From Bowmanella denitrificans (lineage in GTDB: Bacteria; Pseudomonadota; Gammaproteobacteria; Enterobacterales; Alteromonadaceae), in assembly GCF_002887595.1 (NCBI RefSeq), contig NZ_PEBU01000009.1, forward strand, positions 177,228-241,227: DNA of 64,000 bases, written 5' to 3'. The stretch's first letter is position 1. The number at the start of each line of letters is the position of its first letter. A program made the translations under genes and the position numbers. Of this stretch, positions 9,784-19,961 are shown in pieces. Under the pieces are notes generated by a model. It had not been told where the DNA came from, did no database searches, and saw only the letters and a list, made by a program, of their open reading frames with translations.

Positions 9784-10119
9784 TTACTCCAGATATTGAT
9801 TAAGTTCGGACCTGATTGGCATAGGTTTAACGGCTGAAACATTAGCGCCGCCAGTATTCCCCACCGGCACCCATAACCGGGAAAACAACAAGGAGGCCAG
9901 AATGCGCATAGTCTGGCCCAGCAGCTCCCTTAGATCATGACGTTTTATCGCCACCTTTAGCATCCACCAATGACTCAGGGTATGGCGTCTGGTACTGGGC
10001 TGGCCCAGTACATGGGCGTTCTCCAGATAATAAAATGCGGTTTGCCAGTCAGCCTTGAAATAGGCAGCTCTGGCCTGCTGCATTTGATACTCAAAGCCTG
10101 CTGAACGCTTTGGTGACAT
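9784..10119 (-). CDS. DUF3703 domain protein
   Basis: 111 residues. The alpha-helical pattern with FEYQMQQARAAYFKADWQTAFYYLENAHVLGQ and HTLSHWWMLK in sequence is typical of DUF3703, whose two conserved His-containing helices suggest a metal site or TPR-like fold. No signal peptide or membrane span is seen. It sits between the M17 aminopeptidase gene and the DUF1653 gene on the same strand with short gaps (50 and 3 bases), consistent with one operon. No biochemical role is known. Confidence 0.8.
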   Translation of the reverse strand: MSPKRSAGFEYQMQQARAAYFKADWQTAFYYLENAHVLGQPSTRRHTLSHWWMLKVAIKRHDLRELLGQTMRILASLLFSRLWVPVGNTGGANVSAVKPMPIRSELNQYLE

Positions 10120-10169
10120 AACTGACTCCGCTGTTTTAACGAAATGGCAGCGCCTTCTGACTTACCAGA

Positions 10170-11726
10170 TTAAGCCTTGGGCATATAGCGTGCAGCCAGA
10201 GCTGTTACCGGGGCAGCGGACGGTTTACCGTGCTGCCAGTCCCCGCCTTCCACACCACTGCCAGCAATATCAACATGGGTGTAAGCCAAAGGTTTGCTGC
10301 TACTGCATTCGTGTTTATCCAGCCCGGCGGCAATACTTAAAAACGCAGCGGGAAACTGATGACCTCTGGCCGTCACTGCGGAAGGGCCATTATTGGATGA
10401 CAAAATATCATCGGCTTTGCTGCGAGGCCTGACAAAATCAAAGTCTTCCCGGCGTAGCCGTGAGGTTTCACCCGGGTCGCCCCACTTATCACCGATTTCA
10501 CACAAGGCTTCACCACATCGATGGCTGCGTGCTGTGCCATTTTCAACATAGGCCGTGTAAGGTCCATATGCTCTGGCGGCATGCCCCGTCAAAGTAGCAA
10601 CCGAGAACAAGCTTGGGGCCACTGCGTCCTTGGCATCGCCGCGCAGGTGGGACAGCAAATCAGCCAGCACCAGGCGGCCTTCGGCATCGGTATTACCGAT
10701 GCGCACCCTGACACCTGCATGACTGCGGATAATTTCGTCAGCCACAAACGCATCAGAGCCAATGCTGTTGCGCACAGCGCCTATTTCAGCAATGGCCTTC
10801 ACCCCTTTGGGCTGATAGCGGGCCAGACTCAGCATAAAGCCAGCCACAGCCGCCGCCCCGCCTTTGTCTCGGCTCATACCGGCCATATGTCCATCGGTTT
10901 TAAGGTCTGCGCCACCGGTATCATAGGTTATGCCCTTACCGGCCAGTAGCAGGGTATTTTCAATCTGCCCCTGGCCACAATATTCCAGACGTATGACCCT
11001 GGGTTGATGGCGTGTAACATGGGTGGATGCCCTTGCAACGGCATGCAGCAGCGGATAATCCTGTCGCAGTGTTGCATCATCAGTGATAACAGACACTTTA
11101 ACAGATGTGCCTGCAAAAGCTTGCTGGCAATACTCGGCAAAGCGCGGTGGTGCCATACGCTCAGGTTCAGTACCGCATAGATCCCGGGCCAACCGACGTC
11201 CGGCTTCCACGGCTTCCAGCCAGGCACAATCAACAGAGTTGGCACTACACAGGCCGATACTCTGCACCGGCTCTATGTCAGTTTCATCCAGCGCTTCACG
11301 CGCTTCCAGAGGTTGCCACAAGGCCTGACAGGCGGCCAGATAAGCCACTTCCATTGCATTGGCAAAGGCAGGATTATCAGGTAATTCACCCAAAATCAGC
11401 AGCGGATTTCGCGCACCAGCGTCTCTGGCCATTAATACAGCCTGCTTGGCCGCATCAGCAATACGTCGCACATCGTCGGTATCACGCTCCAGTTTGCCCA
11501 CAGGGGCGAAAATCAGTCGGCTTCCAGCCAATCCGGCGGCGGCCATCAATACCACTTCTTTACCGGTTCTGTTATCGACCTGGCTATGCTGACGAATAAC
11601 CTCTGTTAATGGTGGATGGTTGATTGTACTGATGTCAGTTGCCAGTACTATCACTGCATCCCAGTTGCTGTTGGTAGATATTGCGAAAGACGGGTTAGAT
11701 TCAGCCAGAGCTTTAGGAAACGCCAT
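10170..11726 (-). CDS. Leucyl aminopeptidase family protein (peptidase M17)
   Basis: 518 residues. The C-terminal catalytic domain has the di-metal and catalytic residues of M17 peptidases: Lys and Asp in GKGITYDTGG, Asp in MSRDKGGAA, and Asp, Glu and Arg in NTDAEGRLVLADLL. The usual MGG of the second motif is KGG here, but the metal Asp is kept. The enzyme should remove N-terminal residues from peptides in the cytoplasm, acting as a hexamer. The ATG at 11726 is preceded by GAGG; the open frame continues 11 codons upstream only to a TTG. It lies 68 bases downstream of dinB on the same strand and may be read through from it. Confidence 0.9.
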   Translation of the reverse strand: MAFPKALAESNPSFAISTNSNWDAVIVLATDISTINHPPLTEVIRQHSQVDNRTGKEVVLMAAAGLAGSRLIFAPVGKLERDTDDVRRIADAAKQAVLMARDAGARNPLLILGELPDNPAFANAMEVAYLAACQALWQPLEAREALDETDIEPVQSIGLCSANSVDCAWLEAVEAGRRLARDLCGTEPERMAPPRFAEYCQQAFAGTSVKVSVITDDATLRQDYPLLHAVARASTHVTRHQPRVIRLEYCGQGQIENTLLLAGKGITYDTGGADLKTDGHMAGMSRDKGGAAAVAGFMLSLARYQPKGVKAIAEIGAVRNSIGSDAFVADEIIRSHAGVRVRIGNTDAEGRLVLADLLSHLRGDAKDAVAPSLFSVATLTGHAARAYGPYTAYVENGTARSHRCGEALCEIGDKWGDPGETSRLRREDFDFVRPRSKADDILSSNNGPSAVTARGHQFPAAFLSIAAGLDKHECSSSKPLAYTHVDIAGSGVEGGDWQHGKPSAAPVTALAARYMPKA

Positions 11727-11794
11727 TGATAACCTCATTAACGGATTTGCCAGCGGCAAACGAAAGGAATAGTCAGCCTATTTTGCCTGTGCCG

Positions 11795-12865
11795 TTAATG
11801 ACACTCAACAGCAGGCAGGGGAAGTTCCAGTTGCAGGTTGTCAGTTTCTGTTGGCAGCAATACATGTAGTCCAACCAGACGTATTCCACGTCCGGCCTGA
11901 CGATGCAGCGCTTCACTGAGCAGATCACGAAAAAAATGCTGATCCAGTTTACCCAGACGATGCTCAACGGTGGTTTGCTGAAAATCTGCAAATTTCAGCT
12001 TAATACCCTGATTCTGAATGGCCAGATTGGACTGGCACTGACCCAGCCTTTTGCGCAGCCGGGGAAACAACGACTCCACAACCTGCCAGCACTGCTCAAA
12101 ACTGCGAATATCCTCAGGCAACGTCACTTCCACCCCCACAGATTTTCGTTGTCGGTCATGACTGACGTTGCGTTCATCCAAGCCATGCGCACGTTGCCAC
12201 AATACCGGACCAAACTTGCCAAATTGCTTAAGCAGCTTATCGAAGGGGTAAGCGCGTACATCTTCACAGGTTCTGAGGCCAAGGTTTTGTAACCTTTCCC
12301 AGGTCACCTTGCCAACGCCAGGGATTTTCTTTAGTTCCAACTGGCGAACGAAAGCATCCAGTCGGGCGGGCGGGATCACACAAAGACCGTCGGGTTTGTT
12401 GATATCGCTGGCAATTTTCGCCACAAATTTACAGGGTGCCACCCCCGCTGAGGCGGTCAATCCGGTTTCGGTCAGAATGGTCCGGCGGATATCTTCGGCA
12501 ATGCGGGTGGCACTGCCATCGAACAGACCAACATCACTGACATCCAGATAGGCTTCGTCCAGTGACAAGGGTTCAATATGCGGGGTATAACGGTTGAAAA
12601 TTTCGCGAATTTGCCGCGACACTTCGACATACACATCCATACGGCCACGCCGTAGCACCAGATCAGGGCAAAGCTTCAATGCATGCGCTGTGGCCATGGC
12701 CGAGCGTACACCATATTTACGCGCCACATAGTTGCATGTTGAGATCACACCACGCCGGTCTGCACTGCCACCAATCGCCAGAGGTACATGCTTTAAGGCA
12801 GGATCGTCACGCATTTCCACCGCAGCGAAAAAACAGTCCATATCGATGTGGATAATCTTACGCAC
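11795..12865 (-). CDS. dinB: DNA polymerase IV (translesion Y-family polymerase)
   Basis: 356 residues. The Y-family catalytic motifs are present: [15 protein letters not shown] at the N-terminus (first metal Asp) and [11 protein letters not shown] near residue 102 (Asp-Glu pair). A helix-hairpin-helix ([18 protein letters not shown]) and a little-finger domain follow. Error-prone bypass polymerase of the SOS response. The start is a GTG at 12865 with no clear ribosome site. A perfect LexA box lies just upstream at 12881-12896. The C-terminus ends in a degenerate beta-clamp-binding tail (LQLELPLP). Confidence 0.95.
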   Translation of the reverse strand: MRKIIHIDMDCFFAAVEMRDDPALKHVPLAIGGSADRRGVISTCNYVARKYGVRSAMATAHALKLCPDLVLRRGRMDVYVEVSRQIREIFNRYTPHIEPLSLDEAYLDVSDVGLFDGSATRIAEDIRRTILTETGLTASAGVAPCKFVAKIASDINKPDGLCVIPPARLDAFVRQLELKKIPGVGKVTWERLQNLGLRTCEDVRAYPFDKLLKQFGKFGPVLWQRAHGLDERNVSHDRQRKSVGVEVTLPEDIRSFEQCWQVVESLFPRLRKRLGQCQSNLAIQNQGIKLKFADFQQTTVEHRLGKLDQHFFRDLLSEALHRQAGRGIRLVGLHVLLPTETDNLQLELPLPAVECH

Positions 12866-12870
12866 CAGCT

Positions 12871-12906
12871 GACAGAATAACTGTATATGAATACAGTTAT
12901 TCTGTC
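12871..12906 (-). promoter_or_regulatory. LexA (SOS) operator within a perfect 16-bp-arm palindrome, dinB promoter
   Basis: The core CTGTATATGAATACAG (12881-12896) matches the gammaproteobacterial SOS box CTGT-N8-ACAG exactly. It sits inside a larger perfect inverted repeat: GACAGAATAACTGTAT (12871-12886), ATGA, ATACAGTTATTCTGTC (12891-12906), with CCAGCT/AGCTGG continuing it after a 2-base bulge. On the minus strand a TTGACA -35 (12921-12926) and an AGAATA -10-like hexamer (12898-12903) are 17 bases apart, placing the predicted start inside the box, ideal for LexA repression. Confidence 0.9.
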
Positions 12907-12938
12907 TTAGCTGGAGAAAATGTCAACACCAATGGCAG

Positions 12939-14936
12939 TTATACTTTGAATTGCTTGAGGACCTTGTCCAAACCAAGCGACAAGGATTTAAGTTGCTGGA
13001 TACTTTGCTCCACATCTTCCGATTCATGCACCGATTCATCAGCCAGCTCACGCACATGACTGACATTTTTAGCCACCTCTTCGGCTATCTGCGCTTGCTG
13101 GCTGTTGGCGGCGGCAATGCTGTGCATTTGCTGCTGAATGCTGCCAATATCGGTGAGCGCCTGTTCCAACACCTGGCGGATCCTGCCAACCTGTTCAACG
13201 CCGCTGTCTGCCTGTTGATTACAACTCTGCATGGCTTGGTTTGCCTGACGGGCACTGGCTTGCAGGCGTTCGATAATCTGTTGAATAGAGCGGGTAGACT
13301 CATGGGTGCGGCTTGCCAGCGTTCTTACTTCGTCAGCCACCACGGCAAAACCACGTCCTTGTTCCCCGGCTCTGGCCGCTTCTATGGCGGCATTCAGGGC
13401 CAGCAGGTTAGTTTGCTCGGTGATATTACTGATCACTTCCAGTACTGAGCCAATGGTGTCAGTTTCCTGTTCAAGCTCGGTAACGACCTGCGCAGACTGA
13501 CTAATCTGGGTAGATAGCGCTTCTATTCCTGCAACAGCCTGACTAACCTCTGCGCTGCCTTCTTCCATTCGTTGCCGGGTTTGATCAGATACCAGCATGG
13601 CCTGTTCGGTACTGGCTGCCACATCGCGGCTGGTTTGCGCCATTTCCTGACTGGCATGGGCGACGGTTTCAATTTCGGATTTTTCATTATTCACCAGCCG
13701 CACATTATGTTCGGTAATACGCGACACTGTGTCGGTAGCCTTGGCCACCTCTGAGGTAATATCCCCCGTCTGTTTAACCAGCCCCTGAATTTTGCCAATA
13801 AAATCGTTGAATTCTGTGGCCAACTGGCCAATTTCGTCTTCCCGTCGCACCTCGATACGTTTGGTTAAATCGCCTTCGCCACGGGAAATATCCCGCATCG
13901 CGGCTAACATACTGCTCAGGGGTTTAACCAGTGGGCGGATAATCAAGGTCATGGAAAGCGTAATCACCACCAGGATAACGAGCAAATAAAGCAGCGTGGC
14001 ACGGGTTTCAGCCCACACCGGCGCTTCAATCACTGAATCCGGCACCATAAAGCCCAGCTTCCAGTTCATATAGGGGTAGTCACTGGCGACCGGCGTAAAT
14101 ACCACCTGATAATGCTCACCTTGCCAATTAACATCGGCTACACCACTGTCCTGGCCAGACGTCATTTGTTGTAATAGGGCAAAACCACTGGAATCAGCGA
14201 ATCTTTGATCTACCTGCGCCATGCTGCTGCCGGGCGGAAAATCCTTATCGAAGCCCGGAAAATACACCAGTACCCCTTTGTCTGTGACCAGAAAAGCGTT
14301 GCCCACTCCCTGGTACTTAATGCGGCCAAGCAACTGCTCACCGATAGTAGTAATCAGGATGTCCATACCGCCGATGCCGATAAAACCACCATGGTGGCGA
14401 ATCGGCGTTTTTATGGTGGCGGAGATAGAGCCATCATTGGCATCTACCGCCGGATCAGAGACATACAAACGCCCCTGCTTTTGCGTCTCTGACCACCAGG
14501 GACGCTTATTGGTATAGTAATTGGGGTCGCCCTCATAGCGACCATCCAGATCAAAATACTCAAAGGTATTAGCAGAACCAAAGAATACACTTTTAATCGT
14601 ATCATCCTGCTCGGATATATAACGGAAGTATCCCTTCACCGCCTGATAGTCGGTATCATTGGCAATGTTACCGCCACGTTCACGGTAACCATCAAACCAG
14701 TCCAGCACCTGAGGACTGGCAAACAGGCTATGCACCACCTGCCCCTTGGCATTAAAAAAGCCAGTAATATCGATAGCATTTAGCTGAACCAGGGCACGAA
14801 TATCTGACAGTACTTTAGACTCAGTGTCCTGGTTCACTTTCTGAACCTGCCAGACGCCATACAGGCTGAACAACACAGCAACAGAGCTCACACAGGCAAG
14901 GATCAAACGCCTGCTTAGGGAAGTCTGATTTTTCAT
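12939..14936 (-). CDS. Methyl-accepting chemotaxis protein with periplasmic dCache sensor
   Basis: 665 residues. One membrane helix lies at about 10-30, then a ~260-residue periplasmic double-Cache domain ([45 protein letters not shown]), a second membrane helix near 315-335, and a HAMP domain ([29 protein letters not shown]). The long cytoplasmic coiled coil has the signalling hairpin [19 protein letters not shown]. dCache receptors usually bind amino acids or organic acids directly. The start ATG at 14936 follows AGAGGA. There is no C-terminal CheR-binding pentapeptide; the protein ends LKQFKV. It lies upstream of dinB on the same strand. Confidence 0.93.
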   Translation of the reverse strand: MKNQTSLSRRLILACVSSVAVLFSLYGVWQVQKVNQDTESKVLSDIRALVQLNAIDITGFFNAKGQVVHSLFASPQVLDWFDGYRERGGNIANDTDYQAVKGYFRYISEQDDTIKSVFFGSANTFEYFDLDGRYEGDPNYYTNKRPWWSETQKQGRLYVSDPAVDANDGSISATIKTPIRHHGGFIGIGGMDILITTIGEQLLGRIKYQGVGNAFLVTDKGVLVYFPGFDKDFPPGSSMAQVDQRFADSSGFALLQQMTSGQDSGVADVNWQGEHYQVVFTPVASDYPYMNWKLGFMVPDSVIEAPVWAETRATLLYLLVILVVITLSMTLIIRPLVKPLSSMLAAMRDISRGEGDLTKRIEVRREDEIGQLATEFNDFIGKIQGLVKQTGDITSEVAKATDTVSRITEHNVRLVNNEKSEIETVAHASQEMAQTSRDVAASTEQAMLVSDQTRQRMEEGSAEVSQAVAGIEALSTQISQSAQVVTELEQETDTIGSVLEVISNITEQTNLLALNAAIEAARAGEQGRGFAVVADEVRTLASRTHESTRSIQQIIERLQASARQANQAMQSCNQQADSGVEQVGRIRQVLEQALTDIGSIQQQMHSIAAANSQQAQIAEEVAKNVSHVRELADESVHESEDVEQSIQQLKSLSLGLDKVLKQFKV

Positions 14937-15169
14937 GGTATTCCTCTTGTTATTGTTATCCCCATCCCACAGGTCATAACATAACCAGCCATAGCTTAAA
15001 GCGCCAGAGAAATATCTTGTGAAATTATACAGTTACATGCACTCCAGAGGTAAAACACGTAACCTGCCAAAATAGCAACGACTATCATTGGCCAGTTCCT
15101 GACTTGGTACCAGTTACAAAAAAATAATATTCAGAAAGAGAGGCTTAGCCAGCAATAAGGATCTGTTGA

Positions 15170-15200
15170 CTAAAAAAGAAAAGGCGGCCCTTTGGCCGCC
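15170..15200 (-). terminator. Rho-independent terminator of the S9 peptidase gene
   Basis: 7-bp GC stem GGCGGCC (15183-15189) / GGCCGCC (15194-15200) with a 4-base loop. On the minus strand it is followed by TTTTCTTTTTT, immediately after the S9 peptidase stop. Confidence 0.9.
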
Positions 15201-15207
15201 CGACGGG

Positions 15208-17166
15208 TTACTGCAAATGCCGATGCAAAAACTGACTAACCGTCTGAAAATAGTCTGTGCGGTTGGCCTGGTCATAAAAACCATGGGTTTCCGTGTCTTT
15301 TACAAACCATTGATAAGTTTTACCAGCCTTGTCCATGGCTTTACGCAGTCGCTCAGCATGTTTTATGGGAACCCGGCGGTCTTTCTCGTTGTGTGCAATC
15401 AATACGGGCGCTTTCAGCTTGTCCACATTGTAAATCGGTGAATAAGCTTTCAGCTTTGCTTGGTCGGTACCCAGCACATCCTGCAGATAGCTCTCTCCGT
15501 AAGAGCGATCAGGAATGTCTCCCTCTTCAAACATCAGGGGTAAGTCGTAGACCCCCACAGTACCGATCACACATCGGTACATATCTGGCACCCGGGTTGC
15601 CGCTTGGAGGGCAGCATAACCGCCGAAGCTGGCCCCCATAATGCAGACTTTCTGTGAGTCAACCCGCCCTTGCCCGATAACCCATTGGGTGCCTTCGATA
15701 ATGTCCTGCAAAATGCGCCCGCCCCATTGCTGGTAGCCTGCCACCTTAAATGCCTGGCCATAGCCACCTGAGCCACGGTAATTCACCCTCAGCACCGCAT
15801 ACCCCTGCGAAGCCAGCAGTTGCACTTCCCGGTCGAAGTCCCAGTAATCTCTGACACCATGTGGCCCGCCATGCACCAACACGACCAGCGGCACTTTCTG
15901 GTCAGCTGGCCGCGACTGTGGATACGTCAGATAACCGGGGATACGAAGTTTATCAGAGGCCTCAAATTCAATGGGTTCTGAGGGCGACAAATGCTCACTC
16001 TGCAGATTTGCCAGATTGGCAAACATCGAAAACAGGCTGTTTTTTTGTTTGTCGTACAAGTAGTAAGTACCGGCGTCAACATCATTACTGGTATAGATCA
16101 TCCACAACTTGCCATTCTTGCTTTTACTGGTAATCCTGACCTTGTAGCCTGGAAAAGTTTGCAAAAACTGGCGATACATAGCGACTTCATCATTGTCACG
16201 ACCAAGCATGACATAGGTGGGATAATCCGGGTCTACCCGCAGGGCATAAATACTGTCGCCGTCTGCGCTGTAGGTTACAGAAGTAATATCCACTTTATCA
16301 TCGGTATACACTTCTTTCTTTTCACCGCTTTGCATATCCAACTGGAACAGCCCCTTAAGCGCCTGCCCCTGATTGTCGAGATAATAAAGTTTGTCGCCCT
16401 GTTCATTGAGCGCTAACGGGTAAAAACCTTTGCCAAAGTCTGCACTGATCTCGGTCCACTCATCATCTTCGTATCGGTAGGTACGCCTGTTGTTGGTATC
16501 ATCCAAACCTATGGCCAGTTTCAGATGACCTTTGCCATCGGCAACAAAATCAGCGTAAGACACCGGTGAACGGGTAATGGGATAGCTTAGTTGACCGTTA
16601 AACACATTAAGCTTATGGATACTGGCCTTGCGCTCTCCACCTTGTGACATGGGTGTGGAGGCAATCAAGATATGCTTTTCATCATCCGGCAGTGTACTGA
16701 TAATCTCGCCCCAGCCGAAGGTATCCTGTTTCTTTTTAAGCCTGGAGCCGGTTTGCATTTCCCCCGCACCCACGCCATAAATCAGTTCACCATTTTTGCC
16801 GTTATAGTCCACCGCATAAAGCTGCCCATAAAATTTCGGCTCTTCATCCCAGGGTTCGCTCTCTAAGAGTTTTATCACCAATCTTTGATCTGTGACCCAA
16901 TAAGCCTCACCGGCTTCCTGACGGCCCGGAAATCTGGCACCACCGACAATTTTGCGGTCCTGAGTACGAAAGACCGCCAGTTGGCGTTTACCCTCATGCA
17001 CGAGAGTGACTGCTAACAACTGACCATCGGGGGAAAGCTTGGCATCAGTAAAAGCATAATCGATGGCAAAATCCGCAGGCGAATATTGTGGCTTCGCTGC
17101 AACAACGGCAAAAGACATAAAGCTGAAGATCAGGCACAAGGCCCGACAATAAAACATACCTGACAT
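15208..17166 (-). CDS. Secreted S9 family prolyl-oligopeptidase/acylaminoacyl-peptidase-like
   Basis: 652 residues. A signal peptide (cleaved near VVAAKP) is followed by a beta-propeller-like region to about 390 and a C-terminal alpha/beta hydrolase. Catalytic Ser is in GASFGGYAAL, Asp in HNEKDRRVP and His in TETHGF; the oxyanion region is VHGGPHGVRDYW. These are hallmarks of S9C-type exopeptidases acting on short peptides in the periplasm. The first ATG (17166) is kept because AAGGGA lies at good spacing; a second in-frame ATG is at 17157. It is a single-gene unit with its own terminator. Confidence 0.92.
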   Translation of the reverse strand: MSGMFYCRALCLIFSFMSFAVVAAKPQYSPADFAIDYAFTDAKLSPDGQLLAVTLVHEGKRQLAVFRTQDRKIVGGARFPGRQEAGEAYWVTDQRLVIKLLESEPWDEEPKFYGQLYAVDYNGKNGELIYGVGAGEMQTGSRLKKKQDTFGWGEIISTLPDDEKHILIASTPMSQGGERKASIHKLNVFNGQLSYPITRSPVSYADFVADGKGHLKLAIGLDDTNNRRTYRYEDDEWTEISADFGKGFYPLALNEQGDKLYYLDNQGQALKGLFQLDMQSGEKKEVYTDDKVDITSVTYSADGDSIYALRVDPDYPTYVMLGRDNDEVAMYRQFLQTFPGYKVRITSKSKNGKLWMIYTSNDVDAGTYYLYDKQKNSLFSMFANLANLQSEHLSPSEPIEFEASDKLRIPGYLTYPQSRPADQKVPLVVLVHGGPHGVRDYWDFDREVQLLASQGYAVLRVNYRGSGGYGQAFKVAGYQQWGGRILQDIIEGTQWVIGQGRVDSQKVCIMGASFGGYAALQAATRVPDMYRCVIGTVGVYDLPLMFEEGDIPDRSYGESYLQDVLGTDQAKLKAYSPIYNVDKLKAPVLIAHNEKDRRVPIKHAERLRKAMDKAGKTYQWFVKDTETHGFYDQANRTDYFQTVSQFLHRHLQ

Positions 17167-17342
17167 GGCAAAATCCCTTTTAATCTATTGTTTGGTATTG
17201 AAGGTGGCGCTACCAGACTATTATTCCGGCATAAATAATATTCTTTTGGCAAGACCACAACTGGAACTTAGCAGATACAAACCGGACAAGCTAGAATCGG
17301 CGGTCAATACTTAATCGGCATAACGTCCGTTGAATATAAAAA

Positions 17343-17361
17343 AGGCCTGGACCCCAGGCCT
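17343..17361 (-). terminator. Rho-independent terminator after nqrM
   Basis: 8-bp stem AGGCCTGG (17343-17350) / CCAGGCCT (17354-17361) with a 3-base loop. On the minus strand it is followed by TTTTTTATATT, just after the nqrM stop. It closes the nqr-apbE-nqrM unit. Confidence 0.9.
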
Positions 17362-17371
17362 CAGACAAACA

Positions 17372-17605
17372 TCAAATAATTTGATTACGCTGCCACTCCT
17401 TGAGCTTCTCCTGGCGCGCCTGTTCGCGGGCCTCTCTGGCTTTTTTCCTGTCACAGGGCTCGGGGCAATCACAAGCCTTTTCAATTCCCAGCGCGCCTAA
17501 CCCGCCGCAACTGCCGGAAATGGATTTCTTCTGCAACAGGTAGCCGATAGACATGGCAACCACGATAACCAGAAAAAAACCGAAGGCTAGAAAAAAAGTA
17601 CTCAC
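17372..17605 (-). CDS. nqrM: Na+-NQR maturation protein NqrM
   Basis: 77 residues: one N-terminal membrane helix (FFLAFGFFLVIVVAMSIGYLL), then a four-cysteine cluster (GSCGG and CDCPEPC) and a charged C-terminal helix. This is the DUF539/NqrM family, needed to deliver or insert iron at the membrane-embedded centre formed by NqrD and NqrE. The start is a GTG at 17605 behind AGGAAG, 8 bases after the apbE stop, so the two maturation genes are coupled. Position at the end of the nqr cluster fits the role. Confidence 0.93.
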   Translation of the reverse strand: MSTFFLAFGFFLVIVVAMSIGYLLQKKSISGSCGGLGALGIEKACDCPEPCDRKKAREAREQARQEKLKEWQRNQII

Positions 17606-17613
17606 GTCACTTC

Positions 17614-18621
17614 CTACTGCAAAAATGGCTCAAATTCCGGGCTATTATACGCTTTAAATCCATCCTTTTCTCGGGTGATCAGCAAAACTGCTAATTTGTG
17701 TTCTGTGGCAAAGGCAACACCCTGTTCAGCTCCCATCACATTAATTGCCGTCGCCAGACCATCGGCGGTCATACTGGAGGGATGTACCACGGTAACGGAA
17801 ACCAGATTGTGTTGAATGGGGTAACCTGTGGTGGGATCGATTAAATGCGAATAGCGCACACCATTTTCTTCAAAATAATTGCGGTAATCACCGGAAGTAG
17901 CGACGGCATTGTTACCCACACTAATGATTTGCTGCACCGCACGTTCACCGGACAGCGGCTTTTCTATGGCCACCCGCCAGGCTGAGCCGTTGGCTTTTTG
18001 GCCTGACAAACGCATTTCCCCGCCAATTTCCACCAGATAGTCATGTAAGCCCCTGTCATCCAGTATATCGGCAACAACATCAACCCCGTAGCCCTTGGCT
18101 ATGGTGGACAAATCCACATACAGATCGGGTTGGCTTTTACTGGCACTGTCTGCATGCAGATGTAACTTTTCCAATCCCGTTTGTGCCTTGGCCGCATCGA
18201 TGACCTGTTGTTCAGGGACATGCTCCGGCCTGGCCTTAGGGCCAAAGCCCCACAGGTTGACCAACGGGCCGACCGTGACATCCAGTTTACCGGCACTGAT
18301 TTGCCCTAAGCGTTTAGCTTCTCTCATAACCGACAGGGTTTGTGCGGATAAAGGAAACGGCTCGCTACTTTGCCACTGGTTAAAACGGGATAGTTCAGAG
18401 TCCGGGTCGTAAGTGGACATCTGCTTGTTCACCAGCGCTAACGCAGCATCGATATCCGCCTGCAGTTGTTGTTCATCTAACCCTTGGTGATTCACAAACT
18501 TAATATGGTAAGTGGTGCCCATGGTCTTACCAGACAGGGCAGTTTCACTTGGTGCCGGGGTACAGGCCAGCAACAGACAGAGCAACAACCATAGGATGCT
18601 GCCGCCTAGTAATCTTTGCAT
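17614..18621 (-). CDS. apbE: FAD:protein FMN transferase (flavin transferase lipoprotein)
   Basis: 335 residues with a lipoprotein signal (lipobox LLAC, Cys20). ApbE family motifs are GKTMGTTYHIKF at the start, DLSTIAKGYGVD in the centre and HLIDPTTGYP with the metal-binding Asp/Thr region. It attaches FMN covalently to Thr in SGAT-type motifs of NqrB and NqrC on the periplasmic side. Both targets are in this window with intact motifs (SGATAL in NqrB, SGATLT in NqrC). It follows nqrF after a terminator hairpin, so it may be expressed by read-through or from its own promoter. Confidence 0.95.
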   Translation of the reverse strand: MQRLLGGSILWLLLCLLLACTPAPSETALSGKTMGTTYHIKFVNHQGLDEQQLQADIDAALALVNKQMSTYDPDSELSRFNQWQSSEPFPLSAQTLSVMREAKRLGQISAGKLDVTVGPLVNLWGFGPKARPEHVPEQQVIDAAKAQTGLEKLHLHADSASKSQPDLYVDLSTIAKGYGVDVVADILDDRGLHDYLVEIGGEMRLSGQKANGSAWRVAIEKPLSGERAVQQIISVGNNAVATSGDYRNYFEENGVRYSHLIDPTTGYPIQHNLVSVTVVHPSSMTADGLATAINVMGAEQGVAFATEHKLAVLLITREKDGFKAYNSPEFEPFLQ

Positions 18622-18682
18622 ATGTATTTCTCTTAAAACGCTAACATGGAGCCAATAGCGCCCATTTAACCGATAATGACAA

Positions 18683-18704
18683 AAAAGGGGCCGAAGCCCC
18701 TTTT
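18683..18704 (-). terminator. Hairpin terminator between nqrF and apbE
   Basis: Stem AAAAGGGGC (18683-18691) / GCCCCTTTT (18696-18704) with a 4-base loop and a T run on the minus strand. It directly follows the nqrF stop, so it probably attenuates rather than fully separates the downstream maturation genes. Confidence 0.85.
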
Positions 18705-18706
18705 AA

Positions 18707-19939
18707 TTATCCGCCGAAGTCATCCAGCAGAATGTTTTCATCTTCCACGCCCAGATCCTTGAGCATCTTGATGACGGCCGCGTTCATCATAGGCGGTCCA
18801 CACATATAGAACTCACAATCTTCCGGTGCAGGATGATCCTTCAGGTAGTTTTCCAGCAATACCTGGTGGATAAAACCTGTGTAGCCTGTCCAGTTATCTT
18901 CTGGCTGTGGATCAGAGAGTGCCACGTGCCATTTGAAGTTTTCATTCTCTGACTGCAAGGTGTCAAAATCTTCCACATAGAACATTTCGCGCAGAGAACG
19001 TGCTCCATACCAGAAGCTGATCTTGCGCTTGCTGTTCAGACGACGCAGTTGGTCGAAAATGTGCGAGCGCATTGGCGCCATACCGGCACCACCGCCGATA
19101 AACACCATCTCAGCATCGGTTTCCTTGGCAAAGAACTCACCAAAGGGACCAGAGATAGTGACCTTGTCCCCTTCCTTCAGGCTCCAGATGTACGAGGACA
19201 TCTTCCCGCAGGGCAGGCTAAGGTTATTCGGTGGCGGCGTTGCGATCCGTACGTTCAGCATAATAATGCCTTTCTCTTCCGGATAGTTCGCCATGGAGTA
19301 AGCACGGATAGTTTCGTCATCTACCTTGGATTCCAGCTTGAAGAAGCCGAACCGCTCCCAGTCGCCACGGAATTTTTCCGGTACATCGAAATCCTGGTAC
19401 TTCACGTGATGGGGTGGCGCTTCTATCTGAATATAACCACCGGCACGGAATGGCACGCTTTCACCAGCAGGAATCGCCAGCTTCAGCTCTTTGATAAAGG
19501 TCGCTTTGTTATCATTGGAGATAACAGTACAGTCCCATTTCTTGATGCCGAAGATTTCTTCTTCCAGCTCAATCTTCATGTCCTGTTTAATGGCTACCTG
19601 ACAGGACAGACGACAGCCTTCGCGCGCTTCACGCTTGCTGATATGGTCCAGTTCCGTAGGCAGAATCTCACCACCACCATCGTGAATATGTACACGGCAC
19701 TGGCCACAAGAACCACCACCACCACAGGCAGAAGACACAAAAATACCCGCATTGGCCAAGGCGCCCAGCAGCTTGTCGCCTGGCTGCGCCTTAATGGCTT
19801 TGTCGGGATCGTCATTAATCAAAATGGTCACTTCGCCGGCAGGCACCAGTTTGGACTTGGCGAACATAATAATGAACACCAGGGCCAATACGATGGCGAT
19901 AAACATGCCGACACCCAGATAAATTTCTATTTGATTCAT
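18707..19939 (-). CDS. nqrF: Na+-translocating NADH:quinone reductase subunit F
   Basis: 410 residues. An N-terminal membrane helix is followed by a plant-type 2Fe-2S ferredoxin domain with cysteines in [12 protein letters not shown] and RLSCQ. A ferredoxin-reductase module follows, with FAD-binding RAYSMANYP and NADH-binding [18 protein letters not shown] near the C-terminus. It is the electron entry subunit, oxidising NADH and passing electrons via FAD and 2Fe-2S to the membrane subunits. The ATG at 19939 is chosen because GGAGG precedes it; the open frame extends only 4 codons further. The C-terminus LLDDFGG is typical. Confidence 0.97.
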   Translation of the reverse strand: MNQIEIYLGVGMFIAIVLALVFIIMFAKSKLVPAGEVTILINDDPDKAIKAQPGDKLLGALANAGIFVSSACGGGGSCGQCRVHIHDGGGEILPTELDHISKREAREGCRLSCQVAIKQDMKIELEEEIFGIKKWDCTVISNDNKATFIKELKLAIPAGESVPFRAGGYIQIEAPPHHVKYQDFDVPEKFRGDWERFGFFKLESKVDDETIRAYSMANYPEEKGIIMLNVRIATPPPNNLSLPCGKMSSYIWSLKEGDKVTISGPFGEFFAKETDAEMVFIGGGAGMAPMRSHIFDQLRRLNSKRKISFWYGARSLREMFYVEDFDTLQSENENFKWHVALSDPQPEDNWTGYTGFIHQVLLENYLKDHPAPEDCEFYMCGPPMMNAAVIKMLKDLGVEDENILLDDFGG

Positions 19940-19961
19940 CAGAACCTCCAAGTGCAGCGCG

